Below, piece by piece: positions 11,457 to 20,289 of a DNA stretch of 57,156 bases. The stretch comes from Saprolegnia diclina VS20 (Eukaryota > Oomycota > Saprolegniomycetes > Saprolegniales > Saprolegniaceae). Within the stretch, counting starts at the first letter, position 1. Each line of letters begins with the position of its first letter. The notes under the pieces were generated by a model. That model searched no databases. It was not told the origin of the DNA and was given only the letters and a program-made list of their open reading frames with translations. A program made the position numbers and the translations under genes. Location: positions 190,542 to 247,697 of the forward strand of contig NW_008246071.1 in assembly GCF_000281045.1 (NCBI RefSeq). The letters run 5' to 3'.

Positions 11457-12434
11457 TTAAAACGTGAGCGCGGGGTACGGGCTGCCACAAGGCGAGACGG
11501 CGACCACCGGCGCGTCGAACGAGCTCGGTGGCATCTCGTCAAAGTCCTTGGCGATGTTGTGGAGCCATTCCATCTCGGCCAGCGTCCACTGGTCCGCGCC
11601 GTCGTCCGTAAACGGCCACGACGAGTGCCACGAGCTTATGGTCGGCAGGAGCTGCATCGTGGTCTCGACCTTGACGCTCGGAAGACACTGCAGCTCGGTA
11701 TTGTGGTGCTTGGCGCCTTTCTTCTCGCACTGCGACCGAGCGAGCTCGAAGGCCGACGCCACGCCATTGCTGGAGGACTTGCGCTTCACGAGGTGGTACG
11801 AGCTCTTCTCGAGGTCGCGCGTAAAGAGTGCGTGCTTGAACGCAATGCCCTCGGACTTGAAGTTCGTCTTTGTGAGCTTGTGAAAGCCAAAGTAGTTGAG
11901 CTGACGCTGGAAGCTCGACATCTTGTTGTGCTTGAAGAAGCGCGGCAGCACTTGGCTCTGGAAGAGCAGCGTGTCGTCGATGATGAAGAAGAGACCCGAC
12001 ACGTCCCAGTAGATCATCGGGAGGTCGTGCGACCGCAGCATGAGGTCGAGCGACTTGATGAACGGGGCGGCCATCGACAGGCCGTCGCCCTGCCGCACGG
12101 ACATCGCAATGCCCTTCTTCAAGGCCTGCGACGAGGCTGCAGGCGACTTTTGAGGACTCGTTGACGGTGTCGGCAGCTGGCTTGCTGGGCTCGACAGCGT
12201 CAACGCACGAGGGTCCGACCAGCGAATGTCCATGGACGCTGCCCCGGTCACGTCCATCATGCCCATCTTCTTGGTGCGCTCTTGGAGGGCTTTGGTCATC
12301 GCGAGGTCGCTCGTTTCATGGCTCATGCTTGTGGTGGTCGCCCACTCGATGGCTTTTTGGCCCATCATGCATGTCATCGTCGGGGTGACGGCCTTCTCCC
12401 ATGGCATCATGGTCATGCGCGGGATCGTCGCCAT
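11457..12434 (-). CDS. Heat shock factor-type transcription factor
   Basis: Single-exon frame. I take ATG 12434 (MATIPRMTMM), giving 325 residues. The frame runs further upstream to a TTG, but that part overlaps a CCAATCAGCG promoter box. The HSF DNA-binding domain lies at about residues 120-220. It has FIKSLDLMLRSHDLPMIYWD, then VLPRFFKHNKMSSFQRQLNY (the recognition helix), then FGFHKL and a basic end, LVKRKSSS. HSF proteins bind nGAAn arrays as trimers. No long leucine zipper is evident, which is common for oomycete HSF paralogs. The N-terminal 115 residues are Met/Thr/Ser-rich and probably disordered. Whether it responds to heat cannot be told from sequence. Confidence 0.85.
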   Translation of the reverse strand: MATIPRMTMMPWEKAVTPTMTCMMGQKAIEWATTTSMSHETSDLAMTKALQERTKKMGMMDVTGAASMDIRWSDPRALTLSSPASQLPTPSTSPQKSPAASSQALKKGIAMSVRQGDGLSMAAPFIKSLDLMLRSHDLPMIYWDVSGLFFIIDDTLLFQSQVLPRFFKHNKMSSFQRQLNYFGFHKLTKTNFKSEGIAFKHALFTRDLEKSSYHLVKRKSSSNGVASAFELARSQCEKKGAKHHNTELQCLPSVKVETTMQLLPTISSWHSSWPFTDDGADQWTLAEMEWLHNIAKDFDEMPPSSFDAPVVAVSPCGSPYPALTF

Positions 12435-13477
12435 GTCCTGCAGTGTGCTCTTGGAGGCAAAAGGGGAACTGCGAACCGAGCCCTGCTCAGGTCTCGCCAC
12501 CGTCCAATACAAACGTGCAGTCACGGCGGGTTGAAGTTGTCGCGCGGCTGAAAAAGATTCTTTTTCCGCCAATCAGCGTCCCGCATCGGGCTCCATACAA
12601 ACTGCAAGTGCGAAGAAAGTGACGAGCGCTTGCCACGATGGCCCGACCAGGCCGCGATCGGCAGACATAGGCAGTCGCCCGACGCTGGATGCTCCTGTGG
12701 GATCCTCCCAGTGGTACTACCCGCTTCTCACGTAGAGGAGGTGGATGTAGAGGAGGTCCCATGACCCCAGCATAGTCATGTTGTGCTAGTACGACGATGA
12801 TCACGCTCTGTCTTCATGCACATGGACAGAGGCTATGGTCACACTACCATAGCGTTCGCGGTCGCTGCCCTCGAGCACGGACGAGAAGCCCCTGTTAACA
12901 TGTTGGACACTGGCTCCGGTATCGCACTGCACATGAATCTCGACATTCGCTGCCCTTTTCCAAGGGTCACCAATGCTTTTTCAAGCGTAGGGCCCTGATT
13001 TCAGGCCAAATTTCGGATACGGACAAGTCTTTTGGCCGATGACAAGGCAATGACCGACGCCGTGGCTTGCGGCATGAAATGGACCTCCTTGGGTGGCTTG
13101 ACGTTGGCTTCGCCAATGGGCTGCTGCGAGACGTCAGCTGCCGCGTTGTAGCGTCGGGTCGGAACCTCCGAGACGCCCATCTCGTGCTGCACTAGTGTGG
13201 TCGATCATGCTGTTACATCATCATGGCCAGGCAAGTGATATCCCGACCATTTTGCAGATGCCCAAGCTACTTAATCAGTGCTGCTGTGCTTTCTAGTTCT
13301 GATCGCTTTTTCGTCTTCGATGGCTGTAGACCTGCCGCGGCAGCGAGCTCTGCCAGCGGTCCCAGTTCTTGTAGCCTGCTTCCCGCTGCGATGGACGGAG
13401 TGGGCTTTGCAGTTGCCGAGGAGCTATTTTTAGCCGCCATCGCCGCTTGGATCTCAGTTCTTACCGTCGAGGGCGCC
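12435..13477. promoter_or_regulatory. HSF promoter and intergenic region
   Basis: About 1 kb between the HSF start and the PH-SNARE start. CGCCAATCAGCG lies at 12567-12578, with a nearly palindromic GAAAAAGATTCTTTTTC just beside it at 12550-12566. A possible small minus-strand exon within it (13001-13180) is listed separately. Confidence 0.45.
13001..13180 (-). CDS. Possible small exon or gene, uncertain
   Basis: An open frame of 59 residues from an ATG at 13180 (MGVSEVPTRRYN) to a stop at 13001. Its codons follow local usage (TCG, GTC, GCC, ACG), which is why I list it. A second minus-strand frame at 13267-13479 (starting MAPSTVRTE) could be an upstream exon, but I could not find a convincing intron that joins them in phase. 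No family is recognised. Confidence 0.25.
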   Translation of the reverse strand: MGVSEVPTRRYNAAADVSQQPIGEANVKPPKEVHFMPQATASVIALSSAKRLVRIRNLA

Positions 13478-14674
13478 ATGAACCTGGACCTGACCGATTT
13501 CAAGCAGACGTCGTGCGAGGGCTATGTGACCAAGCGAGGTAGACAGGCCAGTAGCAATGACCGACACCATAGCGATACGCATGATAGGCCACGTCATGAA
13601 ATCGTGGCGGCGACGCTACATGGTGCTGGACGGCGACACGCTCAAAGTCTCGTACTTCGACAGCAAGACCATCTACAAGAGCGACAAGCCCAAGGAGAAA
13701 GGGTCGTTCATCCTCGCCGAGATCGAAAAGCACGACTACAGCGACGAAGGCGGCGGCGTCAAGCCGTATGGCTTCAAGCTCGTGGGCCATGCTCCGGGGC
13801 ACGGCTACAAGGAATTTTGCGTCTACGTCGAGACGGCGAAAGACCAGACGCAGTGGCTTGAAGTTGCACACAATGCGCTCGGTAAGAACGTCGCGCCACA
13901 GGCGTCAGCGGACCAGCGGGCGACCGCGCTTCTCGGTGCGAAGCTACAGTCGTTCATGTAGCGTAAGGAGTGACGCTACTTGTTAGGTCACCGTGCGGCC
14001 TCGGGCTTCCTCACGTCCGCGCCCGTCCAGCTCCGCAATGTCAACAAGACCAAGGAAGAGCTTTTGCGCAAGGCGATCGTGACGCTCGAGCATGCGCGGA
14101 CTGTGGGCGACAACACCGTTTCGGAAATGGGCCACAACGCAGGTATCATCTGCGGCCAACATCGATGTCGCTTCATGGACGCCTAGAAATGCTCGATATC
14201 GCCGAGGCCAACATGGACTACGTGGGGACGGAGCTCGATCGCGGCGACAACATCATCAAGAAGATGACGAGTCCCTTCTTCTACTACTTTTCTAGCTCCA
14301 AGAGCAAAAAGAAGGGAGCGGGGTCGCCCAAATCCAAGTCTGCGCGAAGCCACCTGCCCCAAACCCCAATGGCAACCATCCTTGCCATGACCCTTCTCCG
14401 TGCTCATTGTTTGTAGAATTCGCCAACAAATAAAAAACCCAGTGGCCCGACGTCCAAGACAGGTGGTCCGACCACCGATGCCGGTGACGACGAACTCGAT
14501 CAGCTCTCCAAGATCCTCGCGTCGCTCGAGGTCCACGCCAACACGATCAGCACCGAGGTTGAGCGTACGACCGAGCAAATCGACCGGATTCAGAAAAAAA
14601 TGGTCGAGGCCGACGAGCGCGTCGTCGAGCAGAGCGCCAAAGTCCACGCGATCCAGCAAAAGAACAAGCTCTAA
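13478..14674 (+). CDS. PH domain-SNAP25-like (Qb+Qc) SNARE protein
   Basis: Five exons or so: 13478-13538, 13588-13935, 13987-14142, 14187 onward, with a last intron near 14337-14451 whose borders are uncertain. The start MNLDLTDFKQ leads into a PH domain: CEGYVTKRG joined to HVMKSWRRRYMVLDGD, then GFKLVGHAPGHGYKEFCVY, ending in QWLEVAHNALG. The next part resembles plant/animal SNAP25 proteins: a Qb SNARE helix (LLRKAIVTLEHARTVGDNTV, then EANMDYVGTELDRGDNIIKK) and FFYYFSSSKSKKK, as in SNAP33-type linkers. A Qc helix follows (DELDQLSKILASLEVHANTI, then EQIDRIQKKMVEADERV), ending at NKL. No transmembrane segment is present. Expected role: membrane fusion, with the PH domain as the phosphoinositide anchor in place of palmitoylation (inference). 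Confidence 0.8.
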
Positions 14675-14702
14675 CCTCCAATTGAATGAAGACGATGACC
14701 TC

Positions 14703-15161
14703 TTACTTGCGGTCCATAAAGTGCTGTCGCCGCACGAGCTGCACGTGCTTGGTCATCATCGCATTGTAGTCGTGCGTCTTGATGGTCGCGCTGTCGGCGC
14801 TCAGCTCGCGCCCGTCGATGCGCTGCCCGTTCTTGTACACAAAGTGGCTGCCTTGGGTCGAGCCTACGAGAAATGTCATGTTCCAGACGCAGCCACGTGC
14901 ATACGCACTCGACGACTTCTTGGGCGTCACGATCTTGAGGTAGCTGATCTTGGACTGCGCCTTGCGGAGGAGCTGGTCCAGTCTACCCACACGTGAGCGC
15001 CGGTCACGTCGTCGCATGACCTACTCCTCGGGCGTCGCCGCGCCTTCATGCGCCCGGAACTCATGCCGAACCTTCTCTAGCGTCTGGGCGCGCTGCTCTT
15101 GGGGCACAGACTTGGCCAGCTTGAGGAGCTTCTTGTAGGCAGCGCGGATCGTCGCGTCCAT
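14703..15161 (-). CDS. LYR-motif protein, LYRM7/MZM1-like
   Basis: Two exons joined by a 42-nt intron (near 14983-15024), giving about 138 residues. The start MDATIRAAYKKLLKLAKS carries the LYR-type motif (here AAYKKLLKLA). EKVRHEFRAHEG and ELDQLLRKAQSKISYLK follow, then VTPKK. This order resembles the complex III assembly factor LYRM7/Mzm1, a mitochondrial matrix chaperone for the Rieske protein. The C-terminal tail is about 50 residues longer than in the human protein and contains GSHFVYKNGQRIDG. The exact subfamily is less certain than LYR membership. It lies tail-to-tail with the PH-SNARE gene, 28 bp apart. Confidence 0.65.
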
Positions 15162-15500
15162 CGTTCGTGTCGTCGTCCAAGAATTCCGCAATCACGGTCC
15201 GTCAAAGCTGTATTCCTACCCGATAGGTAAAAGTGAAAAACGCTATCGCTTAGGAGACCCATTTCACGGTCCGAGGTTTTTTCTCTTTTGGTGCGACTCG
15301 TATCGCAGGGCGTTGAAGCTCTGACCAAAGTTCCTAAACTCATTTAAAGGAGCCTTGGTCAGTATCGCACGACGCCAGAGTGCCAGAGTGGCCAACGTGC
15401 TATTGCGCGACCTCGATTTAACGCGTTTTTTAAACGCCAAAGCGACTGGAGCGTTTTTCGAGTGGTGTAACGTCGCAAGCAGTGGCCGAGCGAGCAAGCC

Positions 15501-16364
15501 ATGCCCATGGAATGGATCGACATCGTCAAGGACCTGTGCGCGGGCACGGTCGGCGGCGTCGCGGGCATTGTCGCTGGCCATCCGCTCGATACGATCAAGG
15601 TCCGGCTGCAAACACAGGCGCAGCGCGGCAGCGTCATCGCCGCGTTCCGCTCGATTGCGGCGAAAGAAGGGTTCCGCGGCTTCTACAAGGGCATGGTCTC
15701 GCCCATCGTGTCGAACGCGCCGATCAATGCAGTGGTGTTTGCAATCTACGGTCAGGCGTCGCGGGCGCTGGCGGGCGACGCGCCGCTCACGCCAGGGCAG
15801 CAGTACCTTGCCGGCGCTCTCGCCGGGCTGGCACAAGTGACCTTTTCAGCGCCGGCCGAGCTCGTCAAGATTCAAATGCAAGTCGACACGCGCGCGTCGG
15901 CATCAAGCTCGTTTGCGTGCGCGCGTCAGATTGTAATGCAGCACGGCGTATCCCGCGGCCTCTACCACGGGTGGCAGCTCACGGTCCTGCGCGACGTGCC
16001 CGCGTTTGGCTCGTATTTCTTCACGTACGAAGTCGCCAAGGAAATGTTGAGCGACGGGAAGGACGCGTCGACGATGACGCTGCTGCTCGCAGGCGGCATT
16101 GCGGGCTCCATGTCGTGGATCCTCACGCAGCCCGTCGACGTGCTCAAGACGCTCGTGCAAAGCCAGCGCCTCGATGCAATGGCATCGATCCATACGGTGT
16201 TCCAAGATAACCTCCAGCGCGACGGCCCTCGCTTCTTGACCAAAGGGTTCACAGCCACGGTCCTCCGCGCGTTCCCAGTAAGCGCCGTCACGTTCCTCGT
16301 CTACGAGCGCACGATGGAGATGCTGCACATTCCAGACGCAGAGAACGCGCTCCACCTCCTGTAA
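15501..16364 (+). CDS. Mitochondrial carrier (SLC25), carnitine/ornithine-type subfamily
   Basis: Single exon, 287 residues, the normal size for the family. Three repeats of about 95 residues are visible, each with a carrier signature: GHPLDTIKVRLQ, SAPAELVKIQMQ and TQPVDVLKTLVQ. Six transmembrane helices are expected, in the mitochondrial inner membrane. The first signature and the following GFRGFYKGMVSPI resemble the SLC25A20/A29/A45/A48 group that moves acylcarnitines or basic amino acids, but the substrate cannot be fixed from motifs. The second repeat lacks the usual D/E-x-x-K-x-R order (AELVKIQ). It lies tail-to-tail with the FYVE gene, 67 bp apart. Confidence 0.88.
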   Translation: MPMEWIDIVKDLCAGTVGGVAGIVAGHPLDTIKVRLQTQAQRGSVIAAFRSIAAKEGFRGFYKGMVSPIVSNAPINAVVFAIYGQASRALAGDAPLTPGQQYLAGALAGLAQVTFSAPAELVKIQMQVDTRASASSSFACARQIVMQHGVSRGLYHGWQLTVLRDVPAFGSYFFTYEVAKEMLSDGKDASTMTLLLAGGIAGSMSWILTQPVDVLKTLVQSQRLDAMASIHTVFQDNLQRDGPRFLTKGFTATVLRAFPVSAVTFLVYERTMEMLHIPDAENALHLL

Positions 16365-16431
16365 GCACCTCGTACCTTGTAGATAGACGCCCGGAGGTGT
16401 GGAATAAGAATAAATAGGAGATCTTATAAGG

Positions 16432-17655
16432 CTAGACTATCGCGGCGGCGATGGCAGCGCGGAGGTACGTCACAGCAGCATCGTAGTTGCCGCGGCGCAG
16501 CTCTACATCACCTTGGAGTGCGCGCAAGGATGGAAGGCACGGCGGGGAGGCCCACGCCTCGCAGCACACGATAGCTTCGTCCGCTTCGTCGATTCGCCCG
16601 AGGCCAAGCAAGCACATAATGAGACCGAGCCAGAGCGCTGGCGACGTCGGATCGTCGCACAAGGCGAGCTTGTACTGGAGCTGCGCTAAAAAATACTCGT
16701 GCGCACTATGGAGCGCGGTGGCTTCATGCGCGTGCTGATGGAGCCGCCACCGTCGACGACCCAAGCGTCGACGCGCCTTGAGAAGGTCCTCGACTGCGTC
16801 ACTGTACAGTGCGTACTCGGCCTGCGCAGCGGCCACAGCACCGGCATGTTCAGCGCGCAGGGCTGCGACTTGTGACTGCAGCAGTGTATGCTCTGAGACA
16901 CTGGACGGACCCAAGGCAAGCTCGAGTCGCTGCGACCGCGTCGGGCGCATCGTCTGGACAAGGTCATTAAGTGACACGGTGGTGCCCAATGTCATTTCTC
17001 GAGGACTCATATCGTGGCCGACGCAGCCGGCAAAGTCGAGCGTGCTCCGGAGCGAGAGGTACGAGCCGCGGGAGCTGCGCACGGCTGTGAGGCGCGTTGA
17101 CGACGTCCCGCGGTGGGAAGGACCGCCGATCGCGCGCATGGTTTCGTAAATATCATCCAGTGAGACCGACGTCGTCGAGTCCGCCGAGCTCTCGGACGAG
17201 CTGTCGTTCGAGTCGTCCTCCGACTCGGCGACCGGCGGGTAGATGCTCGAGTACGCGACCATTGTCGGCGCCGACGCGAACGTCGAGTAGAGCGATCCGT
17301 GTGAGTCTTCGCGCTTCGTCTTGGCGGCCGTCGACTGCTTTCGTCGTTCTTGAGCTTGGAGGGCTGCCCGCCACGCGTCCTCCGAGTGTGACACTGCGAC
17401 CACGTCGCTGAAGAACGACGTCATGTCTTCGTGGCAGGCGTTGCAGACGCGCTGCGGCTGGCGCTCGTCCATATTCGAATCGACGAGCATGGACGCCTTG
17501 TGCTTGGAGTGGCGGCCACAGACGGAGCGTCCGCACCGCCGGCAGTGGTGTCGCCGCGTCACGAAGCCAAACGCCTTGGCGCACATGTGGCAGCGCCGGC
17601 CGTGGGACCAGGACGCCCGCGGCATGGCGGCGGTCGCTGCTCGCGGCCGTCGCAT
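16432..17655 (-). CDS. FYVE-type zinc finger protein with C-terminal TPR-like region
   Basis: Single-exon frame. The start is probably ATG 17655 (MRRPRAATAAM) or 17625. The FYVE-like finger is N-terminal: RCHMCAKAFGF, then the basic signature RRHHCRRCGRSVC, then QRVCNACHEDM. FYVE domains bind PI3P on endosomes. Two oddities: the WxxD motif reads WSHG, and the sixth zinc ligand is His (CGRH) rather than Cys. Other His-containing FYVE-like fingers exist, so zinc binding is still plausible, but PI3P binding may be weak. The middle is Ser-rich. The end has TPR-like helices (ALWLGLIMCLLGLGRIDEAD, RRGNYDAAVTYLRAA). FYVE proteins are greatly expanded in oomycetes. The partner is unknown. Confidence 0.8.
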   Translation of the reverse strand: MRRPRAATAAMPRASWSHGRRCHMCAKAFGFVTRRHHCRRCGRSVCGRHSKHKASMLVDSNMDERQPQRVCNACHEDMTSFFSDVVAVSHSEDAWRAALQAQERRKQSTAAKTKREDSHGSLYSTFASAPTMVAYSSIYPPVAESEDDSNDSSSESSADSTTSVSLDDIYETMRAIGGPSHRGTSSTRLTAVRSSRGSYLSLRSTLDFAGCVGHDMSPREMTLGTTVSLNDLVQTMRPTRSQRLELALGPSSVSEHTLLQSQVAALRAEHAGAVAAAQAEYALYSDAVEDLLKARRRLGRRRWRLHQHAHEATALHSAHEYFLAQLQYKLALCDDPTSPALWLGLIMCLLGLGRIDEADEAIVCCEAWASPPCLPSLRALQGDVELRRGNYDAAVTYLRAAIAAAIV

Positions 17656-18370
17656 TCTAGCACACGCCACTTCTTGTATTTGACTATAATTGGAGTCCGC
17701 ATGGACAACGAACGCAGCCTTCGCCACACTGCATCTTCCGGTTCGCCATCTGGGCGGAGTAGAAAGTGCAGTTTCGTATTTTGACACGCATCCCACTTGC
17801 ACAACAGTCTCCGACGAGCGCATAACATGTTTAACGGAGTGTGATTCGACGTTAAACGGGATGTGATTCCACGTCTAACGTGTCTCTGAGTGTTATACGT
17901 GGTGCCACAGTCGTGACGATGTCGACGCTGGCGATTCATGGGGTCGTGCGAAGGATGGGCACAAACTGGATTTACTCGCCATAGCTCATTTTCGGTCGAC
18001 GTTCAATGTAGCAGGCAGCTTGCGGGTGTATGCATCGAAAGAATAAAACATTAATTCCCTTGGTACGTATGCTCGCGTCGATTATACTCCCAGAACCTCC
18101 CACCCACCTCTTCCCTGTACACCGCGATGGTGCACACCTTATCGTGTATCTCATTGCTGCCCCTTTACAGCCAAGTCGCTTCTCATCTCAGCTGGTCTAC
18201 CTGTCGTAAACCAAATGCGACGGCTGCTATGCCAGACTTGGTCCGATGTGCTTGTCCCAACGATGATGGGCACCACAACGCCATCGCTGTCGGTTGCCGC
18301 CATTTCGGTGGGCTAAAAATGACTTTTGCTAGTCGGGATTGGGCTTCTTTCCGACTCCTCGACGCCAAAT
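17656..18370. promoter_or_regulatory. Divergent promoter, FYVE protein / pseudophosphatase
   Basis: 715 bp between divergent starts, with no exon-like frame. On the FYVE side is a cluster of related elements: GTTTAACGG (17829), GACGTTAAAC (17848-17857) and ACGTCTAACG (17871). Confidence 0.45.
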
Positions 18371-20160
18371 ATGTCGACCAAGATCAACAATGGGCTCTTC
18401 ATGGGCGACGTGGACGCCGCGCAGGACGCCGACTTTTTGAGTCTCAACGGCATTGAGTTTGTCGTCAACTGCGTTCCGTGCGAGATGCCCAACGTCTTTG
18501 AAGCCGACGGCGTCCAGTGCGGCATACTCGAGTTGAGTTTCAGACTGGATTGACGCTGGTGACTGTAGGTACTTGGCGCTCGACATGGTCGAAGACCCGT
18601 CGAGCAGTGCGCTCCTCTTTGATTTGCGGAGCCAAGAGTTTTTGGACGTCGTCGACTTTCTCGAGAGCGCGATGGAGCAGAGCCAGAGCGTCCTCGTGCA
18701 TTCGATGGACGGCGTCTCGCGCAGCCCGAGCGTCATGATGAGCTACCTCATGGTCAAGTACCAATGGTACACAAAATACCCATATAGTCTCGAACAACGG
18801 CGGCGTAGGAGCCTCGACAAGGCGTTCGACTACGTCAAGATGAAGCGCGGCGACATCAACGTGCACCCTGCGTACCTCGAGCAGCTGTCGAGCCTCGACA
18901 GCCAGCTTCAAATCAAGTTTGCGGGGCGGATTTCGCGCCAAAAGCGCTGCGAGTGGGACCCGCGCCATACTGGTAGAAGCTTCTTTCTCTCGGTTGCTCA
19001 TGACGGCCGCAGATCCCACCACGGACGAGCTCGTGCTCGTCAACACGTTTTTGAACGTTGCGTCGACAGCAGCGGGCACTGATGACGACGACCGGGAGCG
19101 GCGCGACCTGGCCGCCAAGACCAAGAAGAGCCTGCTGTGGCTCGACTTGTGTCCGCGTCTGGTAGAGTATCGAGCGCCATGAGTCGGTACTTAGGACTGC
19201 AACGTCGTAGCGCAAGATGCACCCCGACTATGACTTTACAAAGCTCGAGCGACCGCCGAGCGCCTCGTATAGCGCCCTTGTGGCTGTAAGAAGAGGGCGC
19301 ATCGTGGATGGAGGCGTGACGGCAGTTTAGGGCAACGGGTGGGTCGACACCCTCGAGCCGGTTGCTCGGCGCCGCGGTGTCGAGTCCCGACCGGTACAGG
19401 ACGTCGACTTGAGCCTAACAGACGACGACGAGAGTGAACCGGCCAAGCCCGCGGCCGACAGCTGGGACCTCTCGTACTCGGATCCAGGCATTGGCCACGA
19501 CGCCGACTCGAAACAGTGTACGCAGATTCTGTACGTAGCGACGTGGGCATGAGCTAGAGTGTAGACGACACGGACGACGACGGGCGCAAGACGCGCCACG
19601 GATCGATTCCGAGCCACCACATCATGGCGAGCAAGGCCGTGGCCAAGCGAGACGAGAGTAACCAGCAGCACTCGCCAACCGAAGCGCCTTCGTCGGGTGC
19701 TCCGCGGTACCTTCAACACACCAAGAGTTCGCGCAACGCAAAACTGCTCGTCAAGCCGCCGCTGCCTCGCCGAGGGTCGAGCAAGCCCGACCAGCTCGGG
19801 GACATGCTCCAGCGCTTCAAGCTCGACGACGACGCGAGTCGTAGCAGTACTACTACAAAGCCCCGGACGCGGCCAGGCCCAACCAAGGCCAAGGTACCGC
19901 CGCGCCCTCGCACGTCGCCGTCAAGTACCAAGCCAAAAGCATCGCTCATGCAAAATGTGATTCGCGGCAAGAGCTCGTCCAACGCCATCAATCCCGCGAT
20001 CCATGTGACGCCCGTCAAGACCCGGCGCAATGTGCCCACGCCACCGGTCGTCTACGGCTGGGCCGAGAAGAAGCAAGGGCCGACAAAGAAGCCGGACGCA
20101 GTCAAGCCGCCAAGTTTGCGCCAAGCAGGCAACCGCGTGACGCCGGCCAAGTGGCGATAG
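18371..20160 (+). CDS. Dual-specificity phosphatase-fold pseudophosphatase with long C-terminal tail
   Basis: Seven or more exons with introns of about 42-52 nt. The start MSTKINNGLFMGDVDAAQD is a typical DSP entry. Splicing gives DGVQYLALDMVED and then the P-loop VLVHSMDGVSRSPSVMMSYL. The catalytic Cys of the HCxxGxxR motif is Ser here (TCG, 18702-18704), while His, Gly and Arg are kept. WSLDKAFDYVKMKR follows after an in-frame 42-nt intron. It is therefore expected to bind phosphorylated partners without hydrolysis, like STYX proteins. The tail (from about 18990) includes TTDELVLVNTFLNV, an acidic segment and a basic Pro/Lys-rich end with RTRPGPTKAKVPPRPRTS, ending in TPAKWR. The tail exons join in phase (for example KQ-YDTDDD near 19509-19558), so I treat them as one gene. 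Confidence 0.75.
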
Positions 20161-20289
20161 AGGGATCGATCCCCCGCATCGACGTAATGCACCATACCTG
20201 CCCTCTTGCGCCTTTTAGAACCAAGTAGAACGCAGGCACAAAGGGTTAGTAGCTGGAGTGTGACGACGCTATACAAACGAACGCAGGGC

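Noticed and set aside
12550-12566. Heat shock element for autoregulation of the HSF gene
   Set aside because: GAAAAAGATTCTTTTTC is nearly palindromic, but the GAA/TTC spacing does not fit the nGAAnnTTCn rule well.
12435-12572. Longer N-terminus for the heat shock factor
   Set aside because: The extended frame starts with TTG and covers a CCAATCAGCG promoter box, so the ATG at 12434 is more likely.
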